From: Rhodospirillales bacterium
GTDB lineage: Bacteria > Pseudomonadota > Alphaproteobacteria > Reyranellales > Reyranellaceae
NCBI GenBank assembly: GCA_016699855.1
Contig: CP064988.1
Location: forward strand, 1,240,001 to 1,304,000
Direction: 5' to 3'
Length of the DNA stretch: 64,000 nt
A model generated the notes under the pieces. The model saw only the letters and a program-made list of their open reading frames with translations. It was not told the DNA's origin and did no database searches. The position numbers were made by a program, and so were the translations under genes. Positions 17,617 to 26,086 of this stretch are shown here, piece by piece (the stretch's first letter is position 1; each line of letters starts with the position of its first letter).

Positions 17617-18888
17617 ATGGCGCTCGACATACCGCCCGGCTACCGGGCCCTGAAGGAAGCGGACGTCGCGGGGTATCTCGCGGGCGTCCCCGCCGTCGCC
17701 GCGCGGCTCGGCGGCGCGAAGGCCGACTGGCGCATCCGCGAGGTCGGCGACGGCAACCTAAACCTCGTCTTCGTGGTCGAAGGACCGGCCGACAGCGTCG
17801 TGCTCAAACAGGCGCTGCCCTATCTGCGGCTGGTCGGCGAGAGCTGGCCGCTGCCGTTGCGCCGCGCCTATTTCGAGTACCACGCGCTCAAGGCCGAGGG
17901 CGCGATCGCGCCGGAGCACGTGCCGGAGCTGTTCCACTTCGACGAGACGCTGGCGCTGACGGTGATGGCGTTCCTGCGGCCGCACATCATCCTGCGCAAG
18001 GGGCTCATCAAGGGCGTGGTCTACCCGAAGCTCGCCGACCACATGGCGACCTTCATGGCCCGCACGCTGTTCCTCACCTCGGATCTCGGCCAGCCGGCGG
18101 CGCGCAAGAAGGCCCACATGGCGCTGTTCTGCGACAACGTCGAGCTCTGCCGCATCACCGAGGATCTGGTGTTCACCGATCCGTGGCGCGTGGCCGAGGC
18201 CAACCGCTGGACCACGCCGCAGCTCGACGCCACGGCCGCCGCGGTGCGGGCCGACGGTCCTTGGAAGCGCGCGGCGCAGGAGCTGAAGCTCAAGTTCCTC
18301 GGCCAGGCGCAGGCGCTGATCCACGGCGACCTCCACTCCGGCTCCATCATGGTGACCGAGAACGAGACCTACGCCATCGATCCGGAGTTCGCGTTCTACG
18401 GGCCGATGGGCTTCGACGTCGGCGCGCTTATCGGCAATCTGTTCCTGGCGTATTTCGCCCAGAGCGGCCACGAGGCGCGGCCGGGGGCGCGCGACGCCTA
18501 CCGCGCATGGATCCTCGACACGATCGAATCCGTCTGGACCCTGTTCGACCGGCGTTTCCGCGCGCTGTGGACCGGCGCGCACGCGTCGGAGACCTTCGCG
18601 CCGGCGCTGTTCGCCGACGCGCCCGACGCGCTCGGGGCCGCGCAGGATGACTACATGCGCCGCCTGTTCGTCGAGTCGCTGGGCTTCGCCGGCGCCAAGA
18701 TGACGCGCCGGATCCTCGGGCTGGCGCATGTCGAGGACCTCGAGAGCATCGCCGATCCGGACCGCCGCGCCGCCTGCGAGAGGCGCGCGCTGCGCCAGGC
18801 GCGGACGCTGATGGTCGAGGGCGCCGCGTTCACGGGCATCGCCGCGGCCACCGACGCGGCGCGCCAGCTCCAGCGCGAGGCGACGTGA
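17617..18888 (+). CDS. mtnK: S-methyl-5-thioribose kinase
   Basis: A 423-residue MtnK: it phosphorylates 5-methylthioribose, formed from methylthioadenosine, to methylthioribose-1-phosphate. The choline-kinase-like fold is visible: GDGNLNLVFVVEG (nucleotide loop), then the catalytic HGDLHSGSIMV near residue 235 and DPEFAFYGPMGFD. Its stop overlaps the GTG start of the next gene in a GTGA junction, so mtnK and mtnA are translationally coupled. Together with the aldolase and MFS genes downstream it forms a methylthioadenosine-processing unit. Confidence 0.95.
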   Translation: MALDIPPGYRALKEADVAGYLAGVPAVAARLGGAKADWRIREVGDGNLNLVFVVEGPADSVVLKQALPYLRLVGESWPLPLRRAYFEYHALKAEGAIAPEHVPELFHFDETLALTVMAFLRPHIILRKGLIKGVVYPKLADHMATFMARTLFLTSDLGQPAARKKAHMALFCDNVELCRITEDLVFTDPWRVAEANRWTTPQLDATAAAVRADGPWKRAAQELKLKFLGQAQALIHGDLHSGSIMVTENETYAIDPEFAFYGPMGFDVGALIGNLFLAYFAQSGHEARPGARDAYRAWILDTIESVWTLFDRRFRALWTGAHASETFAPALFADAPDALGAAQDDYMRRLFVESLGFAGAKMTRRILGLAHVEDLESIADPDRRAACERRALRQARTLMVEGAAFTGIAAATDAARQLQREAT

Positions 18889-19989
18889 GGGTCGACGGCG
18901 CGCCCTACCGCACGATCTGGCTCGCCGGCGACGGCGCCACGGTCGAGGTGATCGACCAGACCTCGCTGCCGCATCGCTTCGTGGTCCAAGCGCTGCGCAG
19001 CGTCGAGGACGCCGAGCGCGCCATCCGCACGATGGTCGTGCGCGGCGCGCCGCTGATCGGCGCCGCCGCCGCCTACGGCGTGGCGCTGGCGATGGCCGGC
19101 GACGCCCTCGGACGCCGCGCTCCAGCGGGCGCACGCCTTCCTGTTGGCGTCGCGTCCCACCGCCGTCAATCTGCGCTGGGCGTTGGACGACATGCGGGCG
19201 CTGCTCGGGCCGCTGGCGCCGGCGCGACGCCGCGACGCCGCCTACGCGCGCGCCGCGGCGATCTGCGACGAGGACGTCGAGATCTGCCGGCGCATCGGCG
19301 ACCACGGGCTGGCGGAGATCCGCCGCGTCACGGCCGGCAAGCCGGCCGGCGCCACGATCAACGCGTTGACCCATTGCAACGCCGGCTGGCTCGCCACCGT
19401 CGACTGGGGCACGGCGCTGGCGCCGATCTACCGGGCGCACGATTCCGGCCTGCCGATCCACGTCTGGGTCGACGAGACGCGGCCGCGCAACCAGGGCGCC
19501 AGCCTGACGGCGTGGGAGCTGGGCAAGCACGGCGTGCCGCACACCGTGATCGCCGACAACGCCGGCGGCCACCTGATGCAGCACGGCCAGGTCGATTTCT
19601 GCGTCGTCGGCACCGACCGCACGACCCGCGCCGGCGACGTCTGCAACAAGATCGGCACCTACCTGAAGGCGCTGGCCGCGCGCGACAACGGCGTGCCTTT
19701 CTATGTCGCGCTGCCGGCGCCGACCATCGACTGGACGATCCGCGACGGCGTGCGCGACATACCGATCGAGACGCGCGCCGCCGAGGAGGTGTCGCGCATC
19801 GCCGGACGCGCGCCGTCGGGCGAGATCGTCGCCGTCGATCTGCTGCCCGATGGATCGCCCGCCGCCAACTACGCCTTCGACGTGACGCCGGCGCGGCTGG
19901 TGACGGCGCTGATCACGGAGCGCGGCGTGTGCGCGGCGAGCGAGGCCGGATTGCTGTCGCTCTATCCCGAACGCGCGACGGCGGCCTGA
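18885..19989 (+). pseudogene. mtnA: Methylthioribose-1-phosphate isomerase, interrupted by a +1 frameshift
   Basis: The frame from the GTG at 18885 gives an MtnA N-terminus (PYRTIW, VVQALRSVEDAERAIRTMVVRGAPLIGAAAAYG). It then runs out of homology at 19105-19107, where one extra C in CCC shifts the frame. The rest of MtnA follows in the other frame (SRPTAVNLRWALDDM to the TGA at 19987-19989), including the catalytic Cys-type region VVGTDRTTRAGDVCNKIGTY and the active-site NALTHCNAG. Removing one C restores a full-length protein. The enzyme isomerises methylthioribose-1-phosphate to methylthioribulose-1-phosphate. Both halves are well conserved, so an assembly error is plausible. Confidence 0.88.
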
Positions 19990-19990
19990 G

Positions 19991-20683
19991 ATGTCCAAGC
20001 CGAGCGAGGCGGCGCTGCGGCGGCAGTTGATCGAGACCTGCCGGTCGATGAACGCGCTGGGGATCAACCAGGGCAAATCCGGCAACGCCAGCGCGCGGCT
20101 CGACGCCAAGCGGTTCCTGGTCACGCCGAGCGGCGTGCCCTACGACCGGCTGCGCCCCGTCGACATCGCCGTCATGACGCTCGACGGCACGTGGTTCGGA
20201 CCGAGACGCCCGTCGAGCGAATGGCGCTTCCACCGCGACATCCTCGCCGCGCGCCCCGAGGCCGGCGCCGTCGTGCACACGCACGGACCGCTGGCGACGT
20301 CGCTGGCCTGCCTCGGCGAGGGGATTCCGGCCTTCCACTACATGGTCGCCGCCGCCGGCGGCGATTCCATCCGCTGCGCGCCCTACGCGACGTTCGGCAC
20401 GCAGCTCCTGTCCGACCACGCGCTGGCGGCGCTGAAGGACCGGCGCGCCTGCCTGCTGGCCAACCACGGCCTGATCGCGCTGGGCGCCGACCTCGCGGCC
20501 GCGCTGGCGCTGGCGGTCGAGGTCGAGGCGCTGGCCGGCATGTATCTGCGCGCCCGCGTCGCCGGCCGCCCGATCATCCTGCCGCGCGCCGAGATGCGGC
20601 GCGTGATCGCGCTGTTCGCGACCTACGGAACCCCCGCGTTTCCCGACCGCGACCTGCGCCATGGCGGCGAGCGCGCCGGCTGA
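19991..20683 (+). CDS. Class II aldolase (FucA-like; probable methylthioribulose-1-phosphate aldolase)
   Basis: A 230-residue class II aldolase/adducin-family protein. By residue position it matches fuculose-1-phosphate aldolase: E77 (SSEWRFH), zinc ligands H96 and H98 (VVHTHGPLATS) and H159 (LLANHGLIA), plus the loop IPAFHYMVAAAGG. It starts 2 bases after mtnA. In the known DHAP shunt (described in Rhodospirillum rubrum and some E. coli), MtnK, MtnA and such an aldolase (Ald2) convert methylthioribose into dihydroxyacetone phosphate and methylthioacetaldehyde. That role is inferred from context. MtnB, a dehydratase in the same superfamily, is the alternative, but no other Mtn genes follow. 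Confidence 0.85.
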   Translation: MSKPSEAALRRQLIETCRSMNALGINQGKSGNASARLDAKRFLVTPSGVPYDRLRPVDIAVMTLDGTWFGPRRPSSEWRFHRDILAARPEAGAVVHTHGPLATSLACLGEGIPAFHYMVAAAGGDSIRCAPYATFGTQLLSDHALAALKDRRACLLANHGLIALGADLAAALALAVEVEALAGMYLRARVAGRPIILPRAEMRRVIALFATYGTPAFPDRDLRHGGERAG

Positions 20684-21911
20684 TCCGGCCGGCGGGCCGC
20701 CCCCGCCGACCGATCGCGCCCGCGCCCACCGCACCCTGGCCTGCGTCGCCGGCATCGGCGTCACCCAGATCGTCGGCTGGGGCTCCACCTTCTTCGTGCC
20801 GGCGGTGCTGGGCCGCCACATCCAGGAGGAGCTCGGCCTGCCCAGCGAGGTGGTGTTCGCGGGCGTCACGATCATGTTCGCGATCAGCGGCGTCGCCGCG
20901 CCGCGCGTCGGCCGCCATGTCGACCGCCATGGCGGGCGGCGGGTCATGGCGGCGGGCTCCGTGCTCGCGGCGCTGGCGCTCGTCGGCCTGTCGATGTCGC
21001 AGGGCCTCGTGGGCTACATCGCGGCGTGGATCGCGATCGGCATGGCGACGGCGATGATGCTGTCGACACCGGCCTTCACGACCCTGGCGCAGGTCGCCGG
21101 TCCCGGCGCGCGCCGCGCGCTGGCGATGCTCACCACCGTCGCCGGCATGTCGTCGACGGTGTTCTGGCCGTTGACGGGCGCGCTCGACGCGGCGCTGGGC
21201 TGGCGGTCGACGGTGCTGGTGTTCGCCGCCACGCACATCCTGCTGTGCCTGCCGATCCATCTGTTCATCGTGCCAGCGGGCGCCGCTGGACGCGCGCCGG
21301 AACCCGCCGGCGGCGCGAAGCCCGCGCCCGAGCCGCCGCCTGCCGCCAACCACCGCCTGACGTTCCCGCTGCTCGCCATCGCGTTGTCGCTGGGCACGCT
21401 GGTCTACAACGGGCTGTCGCTGCACATGATCGAGGTGTTCCGCCAGCTCGGCCACGGGCCGGCCGTGGCGGTGGCGATCGCCTCGATGATCGGCCCGGCG
21501 CAGGTCGGCATCCGGATCGTCGAGATCGCGCTGGGCAACCGCTACGCCGCGATGAGTTCCGGCCTGGTCGCGGCGGCGACGCTGCCGCTCGCGCTGGCGA
21601 TCGGCCTGGCGGCCGGCGACGCGCTCTACGCCGCGGCGGCCTGCGCGTTGATCTACGGCATCTCCAACGGGCTCAAGGCGGTCGTGCGCGCGGCGCTGCC
21701 GTTGGCGCTGTTCGGCCCCGCCAGCTACGGCGCCTATCTCGGCCGGCTGGCGGTGTCGCAGAACCTCGTGTCGGCGGTGGCGCCGGTGGTGTTCGCGGCG
21801 TTGATCGCGCGGCTCGGGGTCGGCACTGCGCTGGGCATCGCCATCGCCGCCGCGCTGGCCTCGCTGGCGGCCCTGCTCGCCCTGTGGCGCGTGACGCGGC
21901 CGGCGGCCTGA
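20661..21911 (+). CDS. MFS transporter
   Basis: A 416-residue major facilitator with about 12 predicted spans. The loop 2-3 signature is GRHVDRHGGRRVM, and a Pro/Ala-rich central loop divides the halves. It overlaps the aldolase gene end by 23 bases and reads the same way, so it probably belongs to the methylthioribose operon. It could import methylthioribose or a related sugar, or export the thioaldehyde-derived product; this is inference from position only. The start at 20661 gives a short Pro-rich cytoplasmic N-terminus. Confidence 0.82.
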   Translation: MAASAPADPAGGPPPPTDRARAHRTLACVAGIGVTQIVGWGSTFFVPAVLGRHIQEELGLPSEVVFAGVTIMFAISGVAAPRVGRHVDRHGGRRVMAAGSVLAALALVGLSMSQGLVGYIAAWIAIGMATAMMLSTPAFTTLAQVAGPGARRALAMLTTVAGMSSTVFWPLTGALDAALGWRSTVLVFAATHILLCLPIHLFIVPAGAAGRAPEPAGGAKPAPEPPPAANHRLTFPLLAIALSLGTLVYNGLSLHMIEVFRQLGHGPAVAVAIASMIGPAQVGIRIVEIALGNRYAAMSSGLVAAATLPLALAIGLAAGDALYAAAACALIYGISNGLKAVVRAALPLALFGPASYGAYLGRLAVSQNLVSAVAPVVFAALIARLGVGTALGIAIAAALASLAALLALWRVTRPAA

Positions 21912-21913
21912 TC

Positions 21914-22690
21914 TCAGCCGACGATCTCGCCCCGGAACGCCCAGCGGGTCATGCGCCGCTCCACGGCGGCGCACACCGCGTACATGGCGATGCCCATGAC
22001 CGCGATCGCGAACAGCCCGGCGAAGGTGGTCGGCGCGTCGTTGCGGGCGCTGGCCGACAGCATGAGGAAGCCGATGCCGCCGTTGCCGCCGACGGTCTCG
22101 GAGATCACCGAGCCGATGAACGCCAGCGTGATCGCGACCTTCAGGCTGGCGAACAGGTAGGGCATGGCGCGCGGAATGCCGATCTTGGTCAGGATCTCCA
22201 GCCGCGTCGCGCCCAGCGAGCGCATCACGTCGCGCATCTCCGGCTCGATGGTGGCCAGGCCGGTGGCGACGTTGACGACGATCGGAAAGAAGCTGATCAC
22301 GAACGCCGTGATGACCGCCGGCAGCGGCCCGACGCCGACCCAGATCATCAGGATCGGCACGATCGCCACCTTGGGCACGGCGTTGAAGCCGATCAGCAGG
22401 GGATAGAGTCCTGAGTAGACGAGCGGCGAGAAGCCCACCGCGAGTCCGAGGAACAGCCCGCCGGCGATGGCGAGAAGGAAGCCGAGGATCGTGGTCCACA
22501 GCGTCTGCCAGCAGAACTGGACGATGATGTCGAACCGCGCCACCAGCACCGTGAACACGCGGCTCGGACGCGGCAGCACGATCTCCTCGATCGCGAACGC
22601 CACGCAGGCGATCTCCCAGACGATCAGGAACGCCGCCATCACCAGCCAGGGCATGGAGACGCGCAGCGCGCGTTCGCGGGCGTCGGTCAT
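21914..22690 (-). CDS. ABC transporter permease (SsuC/TauC/ThiX type)
   Basis: A 258-residue inner-membrane permease of the BPD_transp_1 family with about six spans. The EAA-like loop is RSLGATRLEILTKIGIPRAMPYL. It forms an importer with the adjacent ATPase and binding protein. Its ATG (22688-22690) overlaps the ATPase stop by one base (TGATG), showing translational coupling. This permease group serves nitrate, sulfonate and pyrimidine-type substrates; the substrate here is not clear. Confidence 0.92.
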   Translation of the reverse strand: MTDARERALRVSMPWLVMAAFLIVWEIACVAFAIEEIVLPRPSRVFTVLVARFDIIVQFCWQTLWTTILGFLLAIAGGLFLGLAVGFSPLVYSGLYPLLIGFNAVPKVAIVPILMIWVGVGPLPAVITAFVISFFPIVVNVATGLATIEPEMRDVMRSLGATRLEILTKIGIPRAMPYLFASLKVAITLAFIGSVISETVGGNGGIGFLMLSASARNDAPTTFAGLFAIAVMGIAMYAVCAAVERRMTRWAFRGEIVG

Positions 22691-23487
22691 CACGCGTGCT
22701 CCTGGTGGATGCGGTCGCGCAGCTCGTGGACGATGTCGACGAAACCCGGCTCGAACGTCGTGGCGAGCGTGCGGGGACGAGGCAGGTCGATGCGCCGCGA
22801 CATGACGATGCGGCCGGGACGGCGGCTCATCACGTAGACGGTGTCCGCGAGATAGACCGCCTCGCGCAGATCGTGGGTGACCAGCGCCGCCGTGAACCGC
22901 CGCTCCAGCCACAGCGCCTGCATGACGCCCCACAGCTCCTCGCGGGTGAAGGCGTCGAGCGCGCCGAACGGCTCGTCGAGCATCAGGATCGCGGGCTCGT
23001 GGATCAGCGCGCGGCACAGGTTGGAGCGCTGCTGCATCCCGCCGGAGAGCTGCCACGGGAACTTGTCGGCGAAATCGGCGAGCCCGACCGTCGACAGCAG
23101 CCTCATCGCGCGCGCGACGTACTCCGAGCGATGGGCGCGGAAGCGCCGCTTGTGCGGCTCGACCACCTCCATGGGCAGCAGGATGTTGTCCATCGTCGTG
23201 CGCCACGGCATCAGCGTCGGGTTCTGGAACGCCATGCCGACGCCCTTGATCGGCCCCGTGACGCGCGCGCCGGCGACGCGGACCTCCCCGGTGGTCGCCG
23301 GCAGCAGCCCCGTGACGAGCTTCATGATCGTCGACTTGCCGCATCCCGATGGACCGACCACGGCGATGAACTCGCCCTTGGCGATCGAGAAGGTGGCGTC
23401 CGCCAGCGCCAGCGTCGTCTCCTTGCCCAGACGGTAGGTCAGGGAGACGCCGCGCAGGTCGACGAGCGGATTGTCAGCGGCGGGCAT
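22690..23487 (-). CDS. ABC transporter ATP-binding protein (SsuB/TauB type)
   Basis: A 265-residue ATPase with all motifs: Walker A GPSGCGKST at 45-53, Q-loop AFQNPTLMPWRTT, signature LSGGMQQR, Walker B ILMLDEPFGALD and H-loop VTHDLREAVYLAD. It energises the importer formed with the permease downstream and the binding protein upstream (83-base gap). All three genes read in one direction as a binding protein-ATPase-permease operon. Confidence 0.94.
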   Translation of the reverse strand: MPAADNPLVDLRGVSLTYRLGKETTLALADATFSIAKGEFIAVVGPSGCGKSTIMKLVTGLLPATTGEVRVAGARVTGPIKGVGMAFQNPTLMPWRTTMDNILLPMEVVEPHKRRFRAHRSEYVARAMRLLSTVGLADFADKFPWQLSGGMQQRSNLCRALIHEPAILMLDEPFGALDAFTREELWGVMQALWLERRFTAALVTHDLREAVYLADTVYVMSRRPGRIVMSRRIDLPRPRTLATTFEPGFVDIVHELRDRIHQEHA

Positions 23488-23569
23488 GCCGGCATCCTCG
23501 GCGGGCGGCGCGCAAAAAGACGGGCGACACGAGGTCGCCCGGCCCTGCGCGTCCGCGGAAAACGGAATC

Positions 23570-24592
23570 CTACGGCGCCACCATGCGTTCGGCCTTCGGC
23601 GGCAGGTAGGCGTTGGAGAAGACCTTGGCGGGATCCGGCGCGGCCGGCAGGCCGAACGCCTCGGCCACGTCCTTCACCGAGCGCGCGAAGCGGGCGGGGT
23701 CGACGTCGCCCATGCCGTTGGCCTTCACGAACGGCGTGAAGATGTTGTTCTGCAGCGAGAGCTGGAGCCGCTCCGTCTCCAGAGCCTCGTCGATCAGCGG
23801 ATCGCGCTTCTTGGCCGCGGCGACGCCGACCTTGTTGTCGGCGATGACGTCCTTCCAGCCCTTGATCGTGGCGCGGATGAATCCCCGCACGGCGTTCTCG
23901 TTCTTCGCCATCTCCGGCGACACGATGATGCCGTTGCCGTACACGTCCATGCCGAAATCGCTGTAGCGCATGGCCACGATGTCGTCGAACTTCACGCCGC
24001 GCGCCTTGAGGTCGAGCATCGACGAGAAATAGTGGCCGGAGATGAAGTCGACGGTGCCCTGCACCAGGCTCTGCTCGCGCAGCTGCGGCGCCAGGTTGAC
24101 GTGCTCCCACTTCGCGATCCCCTGCTTCTTCGCGAATGCCGGGAACAGACGGAAGGACGCGTCGAACACCGGCGCCCCGAGCTTCTTGCCCTCGAGGTCC
24201 TTCGGCGTCTTGATCCCGCTCTTCTTGAGCGCGTAGACGCCGAAAGGCGGAAAATCGTATCCCATGAAGACGCAGAGGATCTCCTTGCCCGCGTTCTTGG
24301 CGTTGTACTCGATCAACGAGTTCACGTCCGCGAAGCCGATCTGGTAGGCCCCTGTGGCGACGCGCTGGACGGCGCCGGCCGACCCCTGCCCGGGATCCAT
24401 CGTCACGTCGAGCCCCTCGGCCTTGTAGTAGCCCTTCTCCAGCGCCACGAGGAACGGCGAGGTCGGGCCCTGGAACACCCAGTCCAGCGTGAACTTGATC
24501 GCGGTCTGGGCCCGCGCCGGCGCCGCCAGCGCGCCGGAGACGGCGGCGCCGAGGGCGGCCGCGCCGAGACCGCGGCGGTTTATGGAGACCAT
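23570..24592 (-). CDS. ABC transporter substrate-binding protein (NMT1/THI5-like)
   Basis: A 340-residue periplasmic binding protein. The N-terminus has a secretion signal with paired arginines (INRRGLGAAALGAA) cleaved after APARA, a possible Tat signal. The mature part opens with IKFTLDWVFQGPTSPFLVALEKGYYKAEGLDV, the NMT1/THI5-like pattern. Such proteins bind thiamine precursors, riboflavin, pyrimidines or sulfonates. No TPP- or FMN-type leader is seen upstream, so a vitamin role is not supported. GGGAGG lies before the ATG. It heads the importer operon. Confidence 0.88.
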   Translation of the reverse strand: MVSINRRGLGAAALGAAVSGALAAPARAQTAIKFTLDWVFQGPTSPFLVALEKGYYKAEGLDVTMDPGQGSAGAVQRVATGAYQIGFADVNSLIEYNAKNAGKEILCVFMGYDFPPFGVYALKKSGIKTPKDLEGKKLGAPVFDASFRLFPAFAKKQGIAKWEHVNLAPQLREQSLVQGTVDFISGHYFSSMLDLKARGVKFDDIVAMRYSDFGMDVYGNGIIVSPEMAKNENAVRGFIRATIKGWKDVIADNKVGVAAAKKRDPLIDEALETERLQLSLQNNIFTPFVKANGMGDVDPARFARSVKDVAEAFGLPAAPDPAKVFSNAYLPPKAERMVAP

Positions 24593-24750
24593 TCGGAAGC
24601 CCTCCCGGAGGCGTCAATCTGACCGTGGAGGCACGCATGGATCGTGCCATCGCCGGCGAACCTACGGGCCGGCGCGGGCGATTCCAAGTCTGGCGGCGGC
24701 GGCGCCTGTGGGTATGCGCGGCACCGGCCGTTCCGGCCCGGGCGCGACGG

Positions 24751-26013
24751 TCAGTCGATGATCGCGGCCTGGACCATGGTGCGGAACTGGTTGCGCAGCA
24801 TGACGCGCACCGGCTCGTCGACCTGCACCATGTAGATGGCGATCAGCTCCTCCTTCGGGTCGATCCAGAACAGGGTGCCGGCGTTGCCCGCCCAGCCGTA
24901 CTCGCCGACCGAGCCCGGCAGCGCCGCGTGGCCGGTCGCGGTGCGGACCTCGAACCCGAGGCCGAAGCCCAGCCCCGGCGGCCGTCCCGGCAGCGCGCCG
25001 CTGTGGTCGGCGGTCATGAAGGCGACGGTCTGCTTGCCGAGCAGCCGTTTGCCGCCATAGGCGCCGCCGTTCGCGAGCATGGCGGCGAAGCGGAGGTAGT
25101 CGGCGGTGGTGCCGACAAGGCCGCCGCCGCCGGATTCGTAGCGCGCCTTCACGCCGACGTCGAAGCGCCGCGTCATCGGCGGCGCGCCGGGCTTCTGCCA
25201 AGGCTGGGCGGCGCGGCCGATCTTGCCGGAGGGCAGGACGAAGGCTGTGTCGACCATGCCCAGCGGCCGGTGGATGCGCGCCTCCAGCGCCTCGCCCAGC
25301 GTCCTGCCGTCGACGACCTCGACCAGCCTGCCCAGCACGTCGGTCGACACGCCGTACTCCCAGCGCTGGCCGGGCGAGAAGCGCAGCGGCACCGCCGCCA
25401 GCTTCGCGACCAGCTCGGCGTTGGTGTCGTCGCGGGATCCCACCTTGGCGTCGCGGTAGGCGGCGTTGACGGCCGAGCTTCCGCGTCCGCCGTAGGTCAG
25501 GCCGGAGGTGTGGCGCAGCAGGTCCTGGATCGTCATCGGCCGCGCCGGATCGACCAGCTCCACGGCCGGCTTGCCGTCGGCGCCGGGCTTCTCGACGGCG
25601 ACCCGCATCCTGCCGATCTCGGGCAGGTACTTCGCGACCGGCTCGTCGATGCGCAGGCGTCCTTCCTCGACCATCTGCATGATCGCGACGCTGACGATCG
25701 GCTTGGTCATCGAATAGATGCGGAAGATAGAGTCCGCGCGCATCGGGTCCTTGGCGTCGCGGTCGCGGTCGCCGAGCACCGACACCCACGCGATCTTGCC
25801 GCGCCGCGCCACGAGCATGACGGCGCCGGGCACGATGCCGTCCTCGATATGGGCCCGGGTGACGGCCTCGATCCGCTTGAGCCGCTCCGACGACAGGCCG
25901 ACCGCCTCGGGCGTGGCCGCCGCCGGCAGGACGGACGGCATCTCGGCGCGCGCGGCGCCGGCGGCGATCAGCGCCGCCGCGGCGATCGCGGCCGCGTTTC
26001 GCAGGACGTTCAT
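24751..26013 (-). CDS. Secreted serine hydrolase, class C beta-lactamase fold (EstB-like)
   Basis: A 420-residue protein with a cleavable signal peptide (about residues 1-23, ending AARA). The nucleophile motif is S101-M-T-K104 in FRIYSMTKPIVS, and HTSGLTYGG and a C-terminal GNAGTLFWIDP follow, as in family VIII esterases and penicillin-binding-protein-like hydrolases. It probably acts in the periplasm on an ester or peptide-like substrate; real beta-lactamase activity is unlikely given the family range. GGAGGAAACCC gives a strong ribosome-binding site. It is not obviously tied to its neighbours. Confidence 0.87.
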   Translation of the reverse strand: MNVLRNAAAIAAAALIAAGAARAEMPSVLPAAATPEAVGLSSERLKRIEAVTRAHIEDGIVPGAVMLVARRGKIAWVSVLGDRDRDAKDPMRADSIFRIYSMTKPIVSVAIMQMVEEGRLRIDEPVAKYLPEIGRMRVAVEKPGADGKPAVELVDPARPMTIQDLLRHTSGLTYGGRGSSAVNAAYRDAKVGSRDDTNAELVAKLAAVPLRFSPGQRWEYGVSTDVLGRLVEVVDGRTLGEALEARIHRPLGMVDTAFVLPSGKIGRAAQPWQKPGAPPMTRRFDVGVKARYESGGGGLVGTTADYLRFAAMLANGGAYGGKRLLGKQTVAFMTADHSGALPGRPPGLGFGLGFEVRTATGHAALPGSVGEYGWAGNAGTLFWIDPKEELIAIYMVQVDEPVRVMLRNQFRTMVQAAIID

Positions 26014-26086
26014 GGGTTTCCTCCGTTCCGGGACCGGCCGACGATGATCCCGCCCGGGCGCCGGCGCAAGCGGGCGCCGCCGGACC

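Noticed and set aside
24593..24750. TPP or FMN riboswitch upstream of the NMT1/THI5-like binding protein
   Set aside because: The leader is short and lacks the conserved CUGAGA/ACCUGA (TPP) or FMN core segments.
24751..26013. A true antibiotic-resistance beta-lactamase
   Set aside because: The SxxK motif and fold fit class C, but the Tyr-x-Asn and KTG pattern needed for AmpC is not convincing; it fits family VIII esterase-like proteins better.
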